From: Candidatus Pantoea persica
Lineage (GTDB): Bacteria > Pseudomonadota > Gammaproteobacteria > Enterobacterales > Enterobacteriaceae
NCBI RefSeq assembly: GCF_013753875.1
Contig: NZ_SMDS01000017.1
Span: 248,001 to 312,000 of the forward strand
DNA: 64,000 nt
Direction of reading: 5' to 3'
Shown: positions 19,941 to 30,915 of the stretch, piece by piece
How the letters are laid out: the number at the start of each line of letters is the position of its first letter
Numbering within the stretch: the first letter of the stretch is position 1
Made by a program: the position numbers and the translations under genes
Notes under the pieces: model-generated
Database searches by the model: none
Told to the model about the DNA's origin: nothing
Seen by the model: only the letters and a program-made list of their open reading frames with translations

Positions 19941-20280
19941 ATGGCAAAGGCAGTAGTAAAGCGCGACGGCTGTCGCCTAGCGTTTGACGCCGCCCGCATT
20001 GAGGCGGCAGTGCCGGCGGCCGCGCGCGCGGCTGAGTGCCCATTACGGCACCAACACGCCGGTCGACGAATGCTATGAATACGGCTTTACCGGCGAGTTC
20101 AGCTGCACCAGCCGCGGCTTTACCTGTCCCAGCTGCGGCAATCACGATCCGGCGCGGGTGTCGGTGACGCGCCGCGTCTGCGGCTATCTCGGCAGCCCGG
20201 ACGCACGCCCGTTCAATGCAGGCAAACAGGAGGAAGTGCAGCAGCGGGTCAAGTATCTGGAGAGCGGGCCGCTGGGATGA
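19941..20280 (+). pseudogene. nrdD: Anaerobic ribonucleotide reductase NrdD, about 600 codons deleted
   Basis: The start is clear: AAAGGAGAGAGC before ATG 19941, then VVKRDGCRLAFDAARIEAAV, the ATP-cone N-terminus of class III RNR. After about 34 codons the sequence jumps, in another frame, to the last 85 residues: PVDECYEYGFTGEFSCTS, CPSCGNHD, SVTRRVCGYLGSPDARPFNA with the glycyl-radical site RVCGYL. E. coli NrdD is about 710 residues, so the entire catalytic barrel is gone. In the surviving zinc motif the second Cys is Tyr (CYEY for CYEC). The nrdD stop overlaps the nrdG start (ATGA), as in the intact operon. Confidence 0.93.
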
Positions 20281-20726
20281 TGCATATCCACCGCTACTAC
20301 GACGTCGATATCGTCAACGGTCCGGGCACGCGCTGCACGCTGTTTGTGGCCGACTGCGAGCATCAGTGGATCGACTCCGGTACGCCCTTTACGCTGCAGA
20401 TGGAGGAGCGCCTGATCGCCGATCTGCAGGATCGCCGCATTTCCCGTCAGGGGCTGTCTCTGAGCGGCGGCGATCCGCTGCATCCGCACAACGTGCCGCA
20501 TATCTGCCGGCTGGTGAAGCGCGTACGCGCCGAGTGCCCGGGCAAGGATATCTGGCTATAAACCGGCTACCAGCGCGCCGAGCTGAACCTGGCGCAGCGC
20601 GAGGTGCTGGCCGGTATCGACGTGCTGATTGACGGGCGCTTTATCGAGGCGGAAAAAGATGCGACGCTGCTGTGGCGTGGCAGCCGCAACCAGATTATCT
20701 GGGATCTGCGCAGCGAGCGCGGCTAG
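20277..20726 (+). pseudogene. nrdG: Anaerobic RNR-activating protein NrdG, radical-SAM motif deleted
   Basis: NrdG is the radical-SAM activase that installs the glycyl radical on NrdD. The reading frame VDIVNGPGTRCTLFVADCEH jumps straight to WIDSGTPFT: the CPGCYNKSTW-type segment with two of the three iron-sulphur cysteines is missing, an in-frame loss. A TAA follows DIWL where the family has Trp (about 20559-20561), then TGYQRAELNLAQREVLAGID and the end up to TAG 20724-20726 remain in frame. Two alternative ATGs, 20277 and 20280, are in the same frame. Confidence 0.92.
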
Positions 20727-21343
20727 CGCGGGATCTGGTCCGATTCGATAATCTCCAGCCGCTCGCCGCCAAGCTGAAACGCGCGCTCGTGCATGCAGCG
20801 CGCGACCGCCTGCGCCGAGACGGCGAGCCAGTTGCCCGGCAGCACGTTAAACAGCGTTGCCATCAGACTTTCTCGGCGCGCTTGCGATCCCCCCAGTAGC
20901 AGCAAGGGACGGATCAGCGTCAGGCGTGGCCAGCCCTGATGACGTAGCGCCGTCTTCATTTCGCCTTTTACCCGACTGTAGAAGAACGGCAAGCGCCGGT
21001 TAGCGCCGTGCCCGCTTATAGCCACCATCTGCTTCGCCCCCAGCTGCAGACAGTTCAGGCCGGTATCCCACTACCAGGGTGTAGTCAACATGCAGGAACG
21101 CCGCTTTGCTGCCCGCCTCTTTGCGCGTCGTACCGAGACAGCAGAACACCGTATCGAGCGCGACATCCAGCGGGCACAGCACGTCAGTGAGATCCGCCTC
21201 GACCAAGTTCACCCCTTTTTCATCGGCAGCAACGGGCGGCGCGTTGGCGCGATAATCTCGTTGACGCGCGCATCCTGCACCAGTAAACGCAGCAGATGCG
21301 CGCCGACCAATCACGTTGCGCCAGTCAGTAATACTCGATGCAT
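20723..21343 (-). pseudogene. NAD(P)-binding Rossmann oxidoreductase (HTATIP2/YbjT-like), broken
   Basis: Read on the minus strand it starts MHRVLLTGAT (ATG 21343), then TGA where Gly is expected in the GATGLVG dinucleotide-binding motif. Further pieces are LVGAHLLRLLVQD, GVNLVEADLTDVLCPLDVAL, DTVFCCLGTTRKEAGSKAAF and FFYSRVKGEMKTALRHQGWP ... LTLIRP, the hallmarks of atypical SDR / HTATIP2-like proteins. Frame changes are needed near 21212 and 21070. The TAG stop at 20723-20725 overlaps the end of nrdG on the other strand. Function in vivo is unknown. Confidence 0.75.
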
Positions 21344-21485
21344 GTTGCCTCCCACTAAACAGTTGCTGTTAATCTGGAATATAGTCAGCCTTTGCCGCCC
21401 GGCTTGCTTTTTTAGCACAAACAACCAAGCTAAATTTGTTAACTAGGACAGCGCATGGCGCGCAAACCATTATCAGGAGGGAAAA

Positions 21486-22008
21486 ATGAGCAAGAAGATT
21501 GCGGTGTTGATTACCGATGAATTTGAAGACTCAGAACTCACTTCGCCGGCTGACGCCTACAAGCAGACTGGCTTTGAGGTGGTAACCATCGAAGAAGAGG
21601 CGGGTAAAACCGTTACCGGCAAACAGGGCGAAGCTCAGGTGAAAATTGACCGCGCTATCGATGACGTCAGCCCGGCGGAGTTCGACGCGCTGCTGCTGCC
21701 CCGGCGGCTATTCGCCCAACTCGCTGCGCAGCGATGACCGCTTCGTCGCTTTTACCAAAGAGTTTGTCGCCAGCGGCAAACCGATTTTCGCTATCTGCCA
21801 CGGTCCGCAGCTGCTGATCAGCGCGAACGGCGTACGCGGCCGCAAAATGACCTGCGTGAAGGCGATCGCCATCGACCTGCGCAACGCCGGCGCGGATTTC
21901 TACGATGAAGAGGTGATTGTGGATGATGACCGCCTGGTCACCAGCCGCACCCCAGACAATCTGCCCGCCTTTAATCGCGAATCGCTGCGCATTCTGCAGG
22001 CGCTGTAA
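21486..22008 (+). pseudogene. yhbO: DJ-1/PfpI-family protein YhbO, frameshifted
   Basis: Matches E. coli YhbO, a DJ-1/PfpI stress protein with deglycase/protease-like nucleophile elbow (AICHGPQLLI, nucleophilic Cys retained). The frame MSKKIAVLITDEFEDSELTS continues to DALLLP, where one extra C in a CCCC run near 21702 shifts it (LPRRLF instead of LPGGYSP); the remainder, DDRFVAFTKEFVASGKPIF to SLRILQAL, lies in the next frame. A single homopolymer indel is the only lesion seen, so an assembly error is worth excluding. Confidence 0.85.
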
Positions 22009-22040
22009 CGCGCTTTCCCTTTCCCTGCCGGGAAAGGGAA

Positions 22041-22849
<809 letters not shown>

Positions 22850-23333
22850 ATGGGTTCGGCGAAATCGACCAGCCCTTCTGCACCAACGAAGGCGTCGTCC
22901 GCCAGGCGATAGACCTGAAACGCCGCCTCGGAGCCCTGCCAGCGACAATGCAGCGCGTGGGGCGCCGCGGGCTCGAAGCCAAACCGGTTGTAATAGGCGG
23001 GATCGCCCACCACCACCACCGCGCTATAGCCAAATTCATTCAGGGTATCCAGCCCGGCATAGATCAGCTGCTCGCCGATTTTCTGGCCGTGCACGCTTTC
23101 ATCCACCGCCAGCGGGGCCAGCCCGACCCAGTTGCGGTCCTCGCCCTGCAGCGTCACCGGACTGAAGGCGGCATAGCCCAGCACCTGCCCTTCATCATCC
23201 GTCGCCACGACGCCCAGCGTGAGCAGTCCATCCTCCCGCAGCCGCTGCACCAGCTCGGCCTCGGCTTCGCTCTTAAAGCTGCGTCTTAACAGGCTGTCGA
23301 TGCCGGCGGCATCTACCCCAATTTCTGTGCGAA

Positions 23334-23857
23334 TTAACATACACTCTCCGCGCGCGCCTGTGCGGCCTTCGCGTCCTGTTTTATTCCTGCTTCAACAAAC
23401 GCAGCCAGCTGCTGCAGTCCCGTGCGTAACGCCGTGGTCATGGCCTCAAGTTCCAGAGCATCCATCAGGTTTTTCACCTCCAGTCCTAGCTCCGTATCGC
23501 CTTCAATCACCAGCAGAAGCTGGAAAAACAACATATCGGGGTCCACGTTACGGGCGGCGACCAGCAGCAGATCGTTGGCATTGCCGCGAAACCAGACGTC
23601 CGCTTCCGCGTCCTGCATGACCTTAAGCCTTCCCGCTTCAATGGTGTAATTCTGCGTAAATTGACATCGGCGATGTCAATGCCCAGATGACGCGCCTGCA
23701 GAAAGTCTAACTCACCTTCCGCCAAAGCATGGCGAAATTGCCAGTTTAGGAGTTGTTGCAGAAAAGCCTTTTTCACGGGAAACGGCGTCAGCGAAACGGG
23801 TAACGCGAGGAATTTGGAGCCTTTTTTCACTAAGCCGGCACGTAACTGATCAAACAC
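23334..23857 (-). pseudogene. ubiT: UbiT (YhbT), SCP2-domain factor for anaerobic ubiquinone synthesis, frameshifted
   Basis: UbiT is the lipid-binding SCP2-fold accessory protein of the oxygen-independent ubiquinone pathway. N-terminal part: LTPFPVKKAFLQQLLNWQFR, ELDFLQARHLGIDIADVNLR; then a one-base loss near 23655 moves the rest (VMQDAEADVWFRGNANDLLL, DPDMLFFQLLLVIEGDTELG, ALELEAMTTALR) to another frame. Divergent from ubiU across about 200 bases in which I could not find a clear FNR box. Confidence 0.88.
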
Positions 23858-24062
23858 GTGGTCTATCTCCCTTCAGAAAATTTCAGCTATATTGCCATAT
23901 CTGCCGCCGCGCACCGCAGCCAAGATCAATAATTTTGGCGCCTGAGCGGGTGAAATTTCCGCCATCTGCGTCGCCAACTGGCGATTCACTGCCTTAAATC
24001 AACGTTTTCCGCCAGCCGCTTGCCCAGACTCTGACGCCTCACCCTGTCGACAAGGAAAGAGT

Positions 24063-25047
24063 ATGGAACTGCTGTGTCCGGCCGGCAATCTGCCCGCCGT
24101 ACGTTCAGCGGTGGAGAACGGCGCCGATGTTGTGTATGTAGGACCCAAAGATGACACCAACGCGCGCCACTTCGCCGGGCTGAACTTCACTGATAAAAAG
24201 CTGGCGGAAACGGCGCGCTATCTGTTGTACCAGCACCGCCGCAAGCTGCATGTCGCCATTAATACCTTCGCCCATCCCGACGGCGTGGGCCGCTGGCAGC
24301 GCGCCATCGACGTGGCGGCGCAGAATGGCGCCGATGCCCTGATCCTCGCTGATATCGCCACGCTGGAGTATGCGTCGCAGCGCTATCCCAACGTCGAGCG
24401 CCATCTCTCGGTGCAGGCCTCCGCCACCAATCTCGAGGCGGTGCGCTTCTACCACCGCCACTTCGCGCTGAGCCGCAAGGTGCTGCCGCGCATGCTGTCG
24501 CTGCATCAGGTCAGGCAGCTGGCGCGCAGCACGCCGGTTCCGCTGGAAGTGTTCGCCTTTGGCAGCCTGTGCATTATGGCTGAAGGCCGCTGCTACCTCT
24601 CCTCCTGGCTGACCGGCGAGTTGCCCAACAGCGCCGAGGCCTGTTCGCCAGCCAAATTGGTGCGCTGGCAGCAGACGCCGAAAGGGATGGAGTCGAGCCT
24701 CAACAACGTCCTGATCGATCGCTACGTGCCGGATGAGAGCGCAGGCTACCCCACGCAGTGCAAGGGACGCTATCTGGTCGACGGCCAGCGCTATCACGTG
24801 CTGGAGGAGCCCACCAGCCTGAATACGTTGTCGCTGCTGCCGGATCTGCTGCGCGCGGGGATCGCCTCGGTGAAAATCGAGGGTCGCCAGCCCAGCCTAT
24901 GTGGCGCAGGTGGCGCGCGTCTGGCGCCAGGCGATCGACCGCTGTAAACAGGCGCCGGAGCAGTTTGAGGTGGCCGCCCCATGGCAGACGGAGCTCGATG
25001 CGCTGTCCGAAGGCTCGCAAACCACCCTCGGGGCCTATCATCGTTAA
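24063..25047 (+). pseudogene. ubiU: UbiU (YhbU), anaerobic ubiquinone hydroxylation, frameshifted near the end
   Basis: UbiU is a U32-peptidase-family iron-sulphur protein that with UbiV hydroxylates ubiquinone precursors without oxygen. The first 280 residues follow E. coli (MELLCPAGNLPAVRSAVENG, GSLCIMAEGRCYLSSWLTG, QCKGRYLVDG) and keep the four expected cluster cysteines. At KIEGRQ (about 24893) a short deletion throws the last 50 residues (YVAQVARVWRQAIDRCKQAP to TTLGAYHR, stop 25045-25047) out of frame. The core is complete, so this is the least damaged of the three ubi genes. Confidence 0.88.
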
Positions 25048-25066
25048 TGGCAGTAAAGAGAACAGA

Positions 25067-25887
25067 ATGCGATACGCACTGGGTTCGGTGCTATGGTACT
25101 GGCCGACTGAGCGGCTGGCGGACTTTTATCAGCAGGCGGCGAACAGCGACGCGGAGATTATCTATCTCGGCGAAGCGGTGTGCACCAAGCGCCGCGCTAC
25201 CGCCTGGGCGCGCTGGATGGAGATAGCGCGCGAGCAGGCGGCGAGCGGCAAACAGGTGGTGCTGAGCACGCTGGCGCTGTTGCAGTCCCCCTCCGGGCTA
25301 AATGAGCTGAAGCGCTACGTCGAAAACGTCGAGTTCCTGATCGAAGCCAACGACTTCGGCGCGGCTAATATGGCGGCCGAGCGCGGGATGCCGTTCGTCG
25401 CCGGCCCGACGCTAAACGTCTATAACGTCGAGACCCTGCAGCTGCTGCTGCAGAGCACCGCGCTGCACATTCGCGATCGCTTTGAGGTCGAGGTGCTGGG
25501 CTATGTATGGCCATCTGCCGCTGGCGCTGTCGGCGCGCGGCTTTACCGCCCGCGCCGAGCATCGCGCCAAAGATGACTGCCAGAGCTGCTGTATCAACTA
25601 CCCCAACGGCCGACGCGTCTATTCGCTGGAGGGGCAGCTGGTGTTTGTGCTGAACGGCATTCAGACCATGAGCGGCTATTGCTACAACCTTGGCAACGAT
25701 CTCGCAGGCATGCGCGGCTGGGTCGATATCTTACGTCTGTCGCCGCAGGGCACGGAAGATGCTGGGTGAGATCGTCCGCTTCCGCGCTAATGAAGCCGGT
25801 CAGGCGCCGCTGATGATGGCCAGAGAGAACGACTGCAACGGCTACTGGCGCAAAGTCGCCGGCATGACGCTGATCCCTTCCGCCTGA
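25067..25887 (+). pseudogene. ubiV: UbiV (YhbV), anaerobic ubiquinone hydroxylation, deleted and frameshifted
   Basis: Partner of UbiU. The start MRYALGSVLWYWPTERLADF and CTKRRA match E. coli UbiV. After NVYNVETLQLLLQ about 30 residues are missing (the segment with CMPVELS in E. coli), then FEVEVLGY is followed by a frame change to LPLALSARGFTARAEHRAKD, CQSCCINYPNGRRV, FVLNGIQTMSGYCYNLGNDL, and another change near 25755 before the end (YWRKVAGMTLIPSA, TGA 25885-25887). Part of the cysteine set is retained, but the deletion removes one expected Cys. Confidence 0.88.
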
Positions 25888-26003
25888 AAGGCACATACAG
25901 GCTAGCCGACTGCGGTTGTTAGCAGTTTTAATATGGGCATTATTACGTAATACTGGTTGGTGCAGGTTAATCATCACTTGCGCCATACCCAACTGGAGTG
26001 ACC

Positions 26004-27008
26004 ATGTCTGAGAAAAAATCCCTTCGTCTGCTGGATCTGGCACCGATTCCTTAGGGCTCAACCGCGCGCGATGCTTTCCATACGTCGCTGGCGCGTCAGG
26101 CGGAAGCGCTGGGCTATCAGCGCTACTGGCTGGCAAAGCACCACAATATGACCGGCATCGCCAGCGCGGCGACCTCGGTCTTGATCGGCTATCTGGCTGC
26201 AAATACCACTATGCTACATCTCGGTTCGGGCGGCATTATGCTTCCGAACCATGTGCCGCTAGTGATTGCCGAACAGTTCGGCACGCTGGCGTCGCTCTAC
26301 CCCGGCCGTATCGATTTAGGCTTAGGCCGCGCGCCAAGCTCCGATCAGCGCACCATGATGGCGCTGCGCCACCACCTTTCCAGCATGCAGGCTGACACCT
26401 TCCCGGAAGATGTGCAGGAGCTGATCAACTTGTTCGACGCGGATGAAGAGGCGCTGCCGCCGGTTCAGCCGGTGCCCAGCCTCGGCCTGAAGATCCCGGT
26501 CTGGCTGCTCGGCTCCAGCCTCTACAGCGCTCAGCTGGCGGCGAAGCTGGAGCTGCCCTTCGCTTTTGCCTCGCACTTTGCTCCCGATCTGCTGTTCCAG
26601 GCGCGGCACCTGTACCGCGAGAAGTTCCAGCCCTCCGCGCGTCTAGATAAGCCCTACCCCTACACCATGGTCTGCATCAACGTGGTGGCGGCCGACAGCG
26701 AGCGCGACGCCCGCTTCCTATTCACGTCGCAGCAACAACAGTTTATCAACCTGCGCCGCGGCAAGCCGGGCCCGCTGCCTGCGCCGGTGGAGAACATGGA
26801 CAACCTCTGGTCGCCGTCGGAACAGTGTGGCGTGTAGCAGGCGCTGAGCATGTAGCTGGTCGGCGACGGCGACAAGGTAAGCCACGGTCTGGCTGCGCTG
26901 ACGCGTGAAACCCAGGCGGACGAAATCATGGTCAATGGCCAGATCTTTGACACTGAGGCGCGCCTGCGCTCCTTTGCCGCCGCCATGGAAGCAGCACGCT
27001 CGCTCTGA
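26004..27008 (+). pseudogene. yhbW: Luciferase-like monooxygenase YhbW with three in-frame TAG codons
   Basis: The gene is full length and in one frame from ATG 26004 to TGA 27006-27008 (334 sense and stop positions before it), matching E. coli YhbW, a bacterial-luciferase-like flavin monooxygenase of unknown substrate: [52 protein letters not shown]. Only three TAG codons interrupt it, at 26052-26054, 26835-26837 and 26853-26855, where Glu/Gln, Gln and Ser/Gln are expected. No indel is needed. Reinitiation downstream of the first TAG could at most give a truncated product. Confidence 0.9.
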
Positions 27009-27049
27009 TGCGCTCTGGCGGTGGGCGCGCCTTAAGGCCCTACCGCCAG

Positions 27050-27910
27050 CTAGCGCACGTCGCGCGCGGGCGACTGGCCGAAGTAACGGCTATTCGCGGC
27101 TGAACTGCGACGCGCTCTGATATCCCACGCGATAGCCCGCCGTTCCGGCATCCAGCTTTTCCACCATCATCAGGCGACGCGCTTTGCTGAGACGCAGCTG
27201 TTTCTGATACCGCATCGGCGTCATCGCCGTCACGGCCTTGAAGTGATGATGCAGCGAAGAGGTGCTCATGCCGACGCGGCTGACCAGCCGGTCGACCTTC
27301 AACGGACGATAAAAATTCTCGCGCCGCCTGCGCCACCTTGTTGCCTAGTCGCTCCGCCAGCGCCATATTGAGGATGCGTCCCCCTCCCGGCCCGGTCAGC
27401 AGCCGATAGAAAATTTCCTGCTCGATCAAGGGCGCCAGCGCGGCAATATCCTGCGGCTGATCCAGCAGGCGTATCAAGCGGATAACCGCGTCGACCAGCA
27501 GCGGCGACACCTTGTGGGCGGCAATGCCGCGCTCGTTGCGTGCTTCCGCCAGCGCAGCGCCGGGCGGAAACTGCTCGAGAAAGCGCATCAGCCGTGACTC
27601 GTTAATGGCGATGCCGAGATTCGGCTTTTCCGGCGTGGCGACCGTGACGCAGGAGCGCACCGGCATATCCATCGTCACTAGCAGCAGATCGCCAAGGCCG
27701 TAGTGGATCACATCTTCGCCTATGCGCAGTGCTTTGCCGCCCTTCGCCACCAGCGCGAAGCTGGCCCATTGGGCATGATAGATTGGCTCAGAGGGCCGTG
27801 AGTTATGGCCAAACAAAGAGAAAATCGATCCCGCTGTCGTGACGGCCATCGTCTGGCGCATGGCGCGCGATAAGCTGCGCCAGCTGCTGTAACTGTGCGG
27901 GTTCCGCGAT
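27050..27910 (-). pseudogene. AraC-family regulator (cupin N-terminal domain), broken
   Basis: The minus-strand reading gives an AraC_N cupin-like half (EPIYHAQWASFALVAKGGKA, GDLLLVTMDMPVRSCVTVAT) and, in another frame, the HTH half (VGMSTSSLHHHFKAVTAMTP, YQKQLRLSKARRLMM, GYQSASQFSRE, FGQSPARDVR). Frame changes are needed near 27800 and 27310, and two bases are missing near 27089. A strong GGAGGTAAAGC ribosome-binding site at 27911-27921 is followed by ATC, not ATG, at 27908-27910, which would be a lost start. It diverges from an SDR gene, the usual arrangement for AraC regulators of aldehyde/alcohol metabolism. Confidence 0.78.
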
Positions 27911-28090
27911 GCTTTACCTCCGCTTTTTTGCCTTTTTCGCCTCACCGCATGTTACCCGAACCGGCGGCAAACGCAGCCGGGGTCGGAGGAGATTTGCAGG
28001 ATCGTGCAAGAGACTTGCACGATTGCGCTACCGTCGCGCCGCGTCGAAAGCGCATATTTTGCAAACGCGATACTCAGGTGGAGAAACGAT

Positions 28091-28765
28091 ATGAAAGCAC
28101 TGAGAGGAAAGATTGTGCTGGTGACGGGCGCCTCTAAAGGGATTGCCGCGACCTTTGCCGCTGCGGGCGCCTGTGTGGTGGTCAACTATCGACAGGATGA
28201 GGCCGGCGCGGCGGATGTGGTCAGCGACATTCGCACGCTGGGCAGCGAGGGCGTGGCGGTGCAGGCGGATATCTCGCGCGAAGCGGATGTGGCACGCCTG
28301 TTCGAGACCGCGCAGGCGCACTTCGGCGCGCCCGATATCGTGGTCAACAATGCTAGTCTGTTCCACCACGGCGCGTTCAGCGCCCTTTCGCTTGCCGATA
28401 GCCACTTTCCCGCGCGTGGCGGCTGCATCATTAACCTGAGCGCCCTTGATAGCCAGCAGAGCACGCCGGGCTCGGTGCTCTGGGCGGCCACCAAAGGGGC
28501 GATCGATACGCTGACGCAGGGGCTGGCACGCGAGCTGAGACCGCGCAACATTCGCGTCAACGCGCTGGCACCCGGTATGATCCTGACCGAAGGGCTGCTG
28601 GCGGCGAAGAAGCTCAGCCCGCAGCTTAAAGCGCAGCTGCTGGCGGCGGCGCCGCTGGGACGCTTTGGGCTGCCGGAGGATGTGGCGCAGATCGAGCTGT
28701 TTCTGGCGTCGGACGATGCCGTGTACGTCAGCGGAGAGCGCGTCCTTATTTCTGACGGCGCGTAA
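28091..28765 (+). pseudogene. Short-chain dehydrogenase/reductase with key motifs lost
   Basis: An uninterrupted 224-codon frame, MKALRGKIVLVTGASKGIAA, with typical SDR pieces DIVVNNASL (NNAG-like), IINLSALDSQQSTPGS, GLARELRPRNIRVNALAPGM and the C-terminal VSGERVLISDGA. However, the cofactor loop TGASKGIGxAIA has lost its third Gly and several residues, about 20-30 residues are missing after FSALSLAD, and the catalytic YxxxK reads WAATK, with Trp for Tyr. Family SDRs are about 245 residues. Although open, it is unlikely to be an active SDR. Sits opposite the broken AraC gene. Confidence 0.7.
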
Positions 28766-28770
28766 AGCAA

Positions 28771-28806
28771 AAAAAAAAGGAAGCCCTGAGGGCTTCCCTT
28801 TTTATT
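28771..28806. terminator. Bidirectional Rho-independent terminator
   Basis: GGAAGCCC-TGA-GGGCTTCC (28779-28797) with an A-run before and a T-run after, between the SDR gene and the oppositely oriented deaD. Confidence 0.88.
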
Positions 28807-28824
28807 TATCAGCCAGGCTGATTA

Positions 28825-30735
28825 TCAGAACTCGCGACGACGCGGCGCAGCTGCGCCCTCTTCACGACGCGGGCCACGGCCGCCTTCGTGGTTGAAGCTG
28901 CCGCGGTTGCCTTCGCGTCGGCCCTCACGACATTCGGAAGAGAAACGACGTCCACTTTCGCGACCGCCTTCACGGTTGCCGCCACGACGCTCACCGCCGA
29001 AATCACGACCACCGCCATGACGCTCGCCGCCACGTGAATCAGACTGCGGCTGCGCATCGCCCAGCAGCTGCATATTCATCGGCTTGTTGAGAATACGCGT
29101 GCGGGTGAAGTGCTGCAGGATCTCGCCCGGCATGCCTTTCGGCAGCTCGATGGTTGAGTGAGTGCCGAACAGCTTGATGTTACCGATGTAACGGCTGCTG
29201 ATGTCGCCTTCGTTGGCAATTGCGCCGACGATGTGACGAACTTCAACGCCGTCATCGCGGCCCACCTCAATGCGGTACAGCTCCATTTCGCCAACGTCAC
29301 GACGCTCGCGACGCGGACGATCACCGCCTTCACGGTTGTCGCGCGCTTCACGCGGGCTGCGGCGGTCGTCACGACGATCGTCACGATCGCGGAACTCACG
29401 ACGCTGCGGACGCGGTGCGTCCGGCTGTACGATCAGCGGACGCTCGCCCTGCGCCATTTTCAGCAGCGCGGCAGCCAGGGTTTTCATATCCAGATCGTCC
29501 TGCGGAGAGAGTTTCTCCAGCAGCGCGCGGTACTGGTCCAGATCGCTGCTTTCCAGCTGCTGCTGTACGCGGCCAGCGAATTTCTCCAGACGGCGAGTAC
29601 TCAGCAGTTCCGCGTTCGGCAGTTCCACTTCTGGAATGGTCAGCTTCATAGTGCGCTCGATGTTGCGCAGCAGGCGACGCTCGCGGTTCTCGACGAACAG
29701 AATCGCACGACCGGCACGACCGGCGCGGCCGGTACGACCGATACGGTGTACGTAAGACTCGGCATCCAGCGAGATGTCGTAGTTAACGACCAGGCTGATG
29801 CGCTCAACGTCCAGACCACGCGCAGCAACGTCGGTCGCAATCAGAATGTCGAGACGGCCATCTTTCAGACGCTCCAGGGTCTGCTCGCGCAGCGCCTGGT
29901 TCATGTCGCCGTTCAGCGCGGCGCTGTTGTAACCGTTACGCTCCAGCGCTTCGGCCACTTCCAGCGTGGCGTTTTTGGTGCGCACGAAGATAATGGCGGC
30001 GTCGAAGTCTTCCGCTTCCAGGAAGCGAACCAGCGCGTCAGTTTTACGACCGTAGGCGGTCCAGTAAGACTGGCTGATGTCCGGGCGCGTCGTGATGCTT
30101 GACTGGATGCGTACTTCCTGCGGATCTTTCATAAAGCGCTTGGTGATGCGGCGGATCGATTCCGGCATGGTCGCTGAGAACAGCGTGGTCTGATGACCTT
30201 CCGGGATCTGCGCCATGATGGTTTCAACGTCTTCGATGAAGCCCATACGCAGCATTTCGTCCGCTTCGTCCAGCACCAGACCACGCAGGCTGGAGAGATC
30301 AAGCGTACCGCGCTTCAGGTGGTCGAGCAGACGACCCGGGGTGCCCACCACAATTTGCGGGCCCTGACGCAGCGCGCGCAGCTGTACGTCATAACGCTGG
30401 CCGCCGTAAAGGGCCACAATGTTAACGCCACGGATGTGTTTAGAGAATTCAGTCATCGCTTCTGCAACCTGAACTGCCAGTTCGCGGGTCGGCGCCAGCA
30501 CCAGAATCTGCGGTGCGTGAAGAGAAGGATCGATGTTGTTTAACAGCGGCAGCGAGAACGCCGCGGTTTTGCCACTGCCGGTCTGCGCCATACCCAGCAC
30601 GTCACGGCCCGCCAGCAGGTGAGGAATACACTCAGCCTGGATCGGAGAAGGCTTCGCGTAGCCCATGCCGTTCAGTGATTCAAGGATGTCGGCATTCAGG
30701 CCCAGATCAGCAAAAGTGGTTTGAATATCAGTCAT
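28825..30735 (-). CDS. deaD: Cold-shock DEAD-box RNA helicase DeaD (CsdA)
   Basis: A 636-residue ATP-dependent RNA helicase for 50S ribosome assembly and RNA decay at low temperature. Motifs in order: [18 protein letters not shown] ([11 protein letters not shown]), [22 protein letters not shown]; then the DbpA-like RNA-binding domain ([20 protein letters not shown]) and an Arg/Gly-rich tail. The start ATG 30735 is preferred to the GTG three codons upstream by similarity to E. coli, although an AGAGG motif lies closer to the GTG. Follows a yrbN-like small frame and broken nlpI. Intact. Confidence 0.95.
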   Translation of the reverse strand: MTDIQTTFADLGLNADILESLNGMGYAKPSPIQAECIPHLLAGRDVLGMAQTGSGKTAAFSLPLLNNIDPSLHAPQILVLAPTRELAVQVAEAMTEFSKHIRGVNIVALYGGQRYDVQLRALRQGPQIVVGTPGRLLDHLKRGTLDLSSLRGLVLDEADEMLRMGFIEDVETIMAQIPEGHQTTLFSATMPESIRRITKRFMKDPQEVRIQSSITTRPDISQSYWTAYGRKTDALVRFLEAEDFDAAIIFVRTKNATLEVAEALERNGYNSAALNGDMNQALREQTLERLKDGRLDILIATDVAARGLDVERISLVVNYDISLDAESYVHRIGRTGRAGRAGRAILFVENRERRLLRNIERTMKLTIPEVELPNAELLSTRRLEKFAGRVQQQLESSDLDQYRALLEKLSPQDDLDMKTLAAALLKMAQGERPLIVQPDAPRPQRREFRDRDDRRDDRRSPREARDNREGGDRPRRERRDVGEMELYRIEVGRDDGVEVRHIVGAIANEGDISSRYIGNIKLFGTHSTIELPKGMPGEILQHFTRTRILNKPMNMQLLGDAQPQSDSRGGERHGGGRDFGGERRGGNREGGRESGRRFSSECREGRREGNRGSFNHEGGRGPRREEGAAAPRRREF

Positions 30736-30751
30736 GTAGTACACGTGCCTC

Positions 30752-30808
30752 TTAGATTGCGGCGGCCAGTCTACATAACTCGTCGTGAAAATTTTCAGTC
30801 ATTTTCAT
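30752..30808 (-). CDS. yrbN: Small ORF in the nlpI-deaD gap (YrbN-like)
   Basis: An 18-codon frame, [18 protein letters not shown], stop TAA 30752-30754, ends 17 bases before the deaD ATG. E. coli has the small gene yrbN in the same nlpI-deaD gap and with, as far as I recall, a similar [10 protein letters not shown] core. It may couple translation into deaD or act as a cold-shock leader. The conserved position and good codons support it; function is not known. Confidence 0.6.
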   Translation of the reverse strand: MKMTENFHDELCRLAAAI

Positions 30809-30915
30809 CAAAAAGTGTGAACCGGCTCAAATTAGAAGTTTTAACGAACAGAAAAGCCCATCATCCCGGAAGATGATGACTTGACGGGGTAGTTCAGGCA
30901 ATAAAAGTTCGTCAG

